Origin: an uncultured Bacteroidales bacterium
Lineage (GTDB): Bacteria > Bacteroidota > Bacteroidia > Bacteroidales > Lentimicrobiaceae
Assembly: GCA_937864935.1 (NCBI GenBank)
Contig: CALMDN010000204.1
Location: forward strand, 1 to 6,109
Reading direction: 5' to 3'
Length of the DNA stretch: 6,109 bases
Numbering within the stretch: the stretch's first letter is position 1; the number at the start of each line of letters is the position of its first letter. The notes beneath the pieces were generated by a model. It ran no database searches. It was not told where the DNA came from and saw only the letters and a program-made list of their open reading frames with translations. This document shows positions 6,071 to 6,109 of the stretch, in pieces. The position numbers and the translations under genes were made by a program.

Positions 6071-6109
6071 AGGTTGACCAAAAATCAACTTAAAAAGGTA
6101 AAAGATGAA
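6071..6109 (+). other. Small hairpin and possible start of a next gene
   Basis: AGGTTGA (6071-6077) can pair with TCAACTT (6085-6091), seven pairs including one G-U, around a CCAAAAA loop. No U run follows, so it is not a standard terminator. AAAAAGG (6092-6098) then sits six bases before an ATG at 6105-6107, close to the window end. This could be the ribosome binding site and start of another plus-strand gene, but only one codon is visible, so coding cannot be judged. Confidence 0.2.

Overview
The window looks like a piece of a Bacteroidetes (Bacteroidota) chromosome, probably from a Bacteroidales-like lineage. Three things suggest this. The gene starts have little or no Shine-Dalgarno sequence. 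Consensus -7 boxes of the TAnnTTTG type lie upstream of both divergent transcription units (TATATTTG before sufB, TACCTTTG before thiL). The proteins also resemble the versions I associate with that phylum. This assignment is inference from sequence style; no database search was run.

Layout: four genes on the minus strand form the SUF iron-sulfur cluster assembly operon. In transcription order, right to left, they are sufB (4573-3125), sufC (2960-2211), sufD (2189-774) and the first half of sufS (624 to beyond position 1). On the plus strand, divergent from sufB, lies thiL (4977-6020), thiamine-monophosphate kinase. The window ends about 90 bases after thiL, possibly on the first codon of another plus-strand gene.

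How the genes work together: SufS takes sulfur from cysteine as a persulfide. SufB, SufC and SufD form the scaffold complex, in which the SufC ATPase drives conformational change and the SufB-SufD interface builds the cluster. The key residues expected of each protein are present (SufB Cys392 and Glu421; SufD Cys381 and His383; all ABC ATPase motifs of SufC; PLP-contact residues of the SufS N-terminal half). ThiL makes thiamine diphosphate and has no direct biochemical link to SUF; it appears simply to share the intergenic region.

The non-coding parts are the least ordinary. Three tandem repeats, all with a 7-base period, lie in the window: two in the sufB-sufC gap and one after thiL. The two GTAAAAA-type tracts begin exactly at the stop codons of sufB and thiL, in the sense direction of each gene. 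The 403-base sufB/thiL intergenic region has a promoter at each end, a perfect 12-base palindrome in the sufB leader, and a roughly 300-base GC-richer middle with no convincing gene. That middle contains a short stretch resembling part of a TPP riboswitch, but it lacks essential parts of the fold.

I see no defence system, mobile element, CRISPR array or RNA gene. The core of the window is conserved housekeeping sequence, and the observations worth following concern the repeats, the SufD cysteine tail and the sufB/thiL intergenic region.
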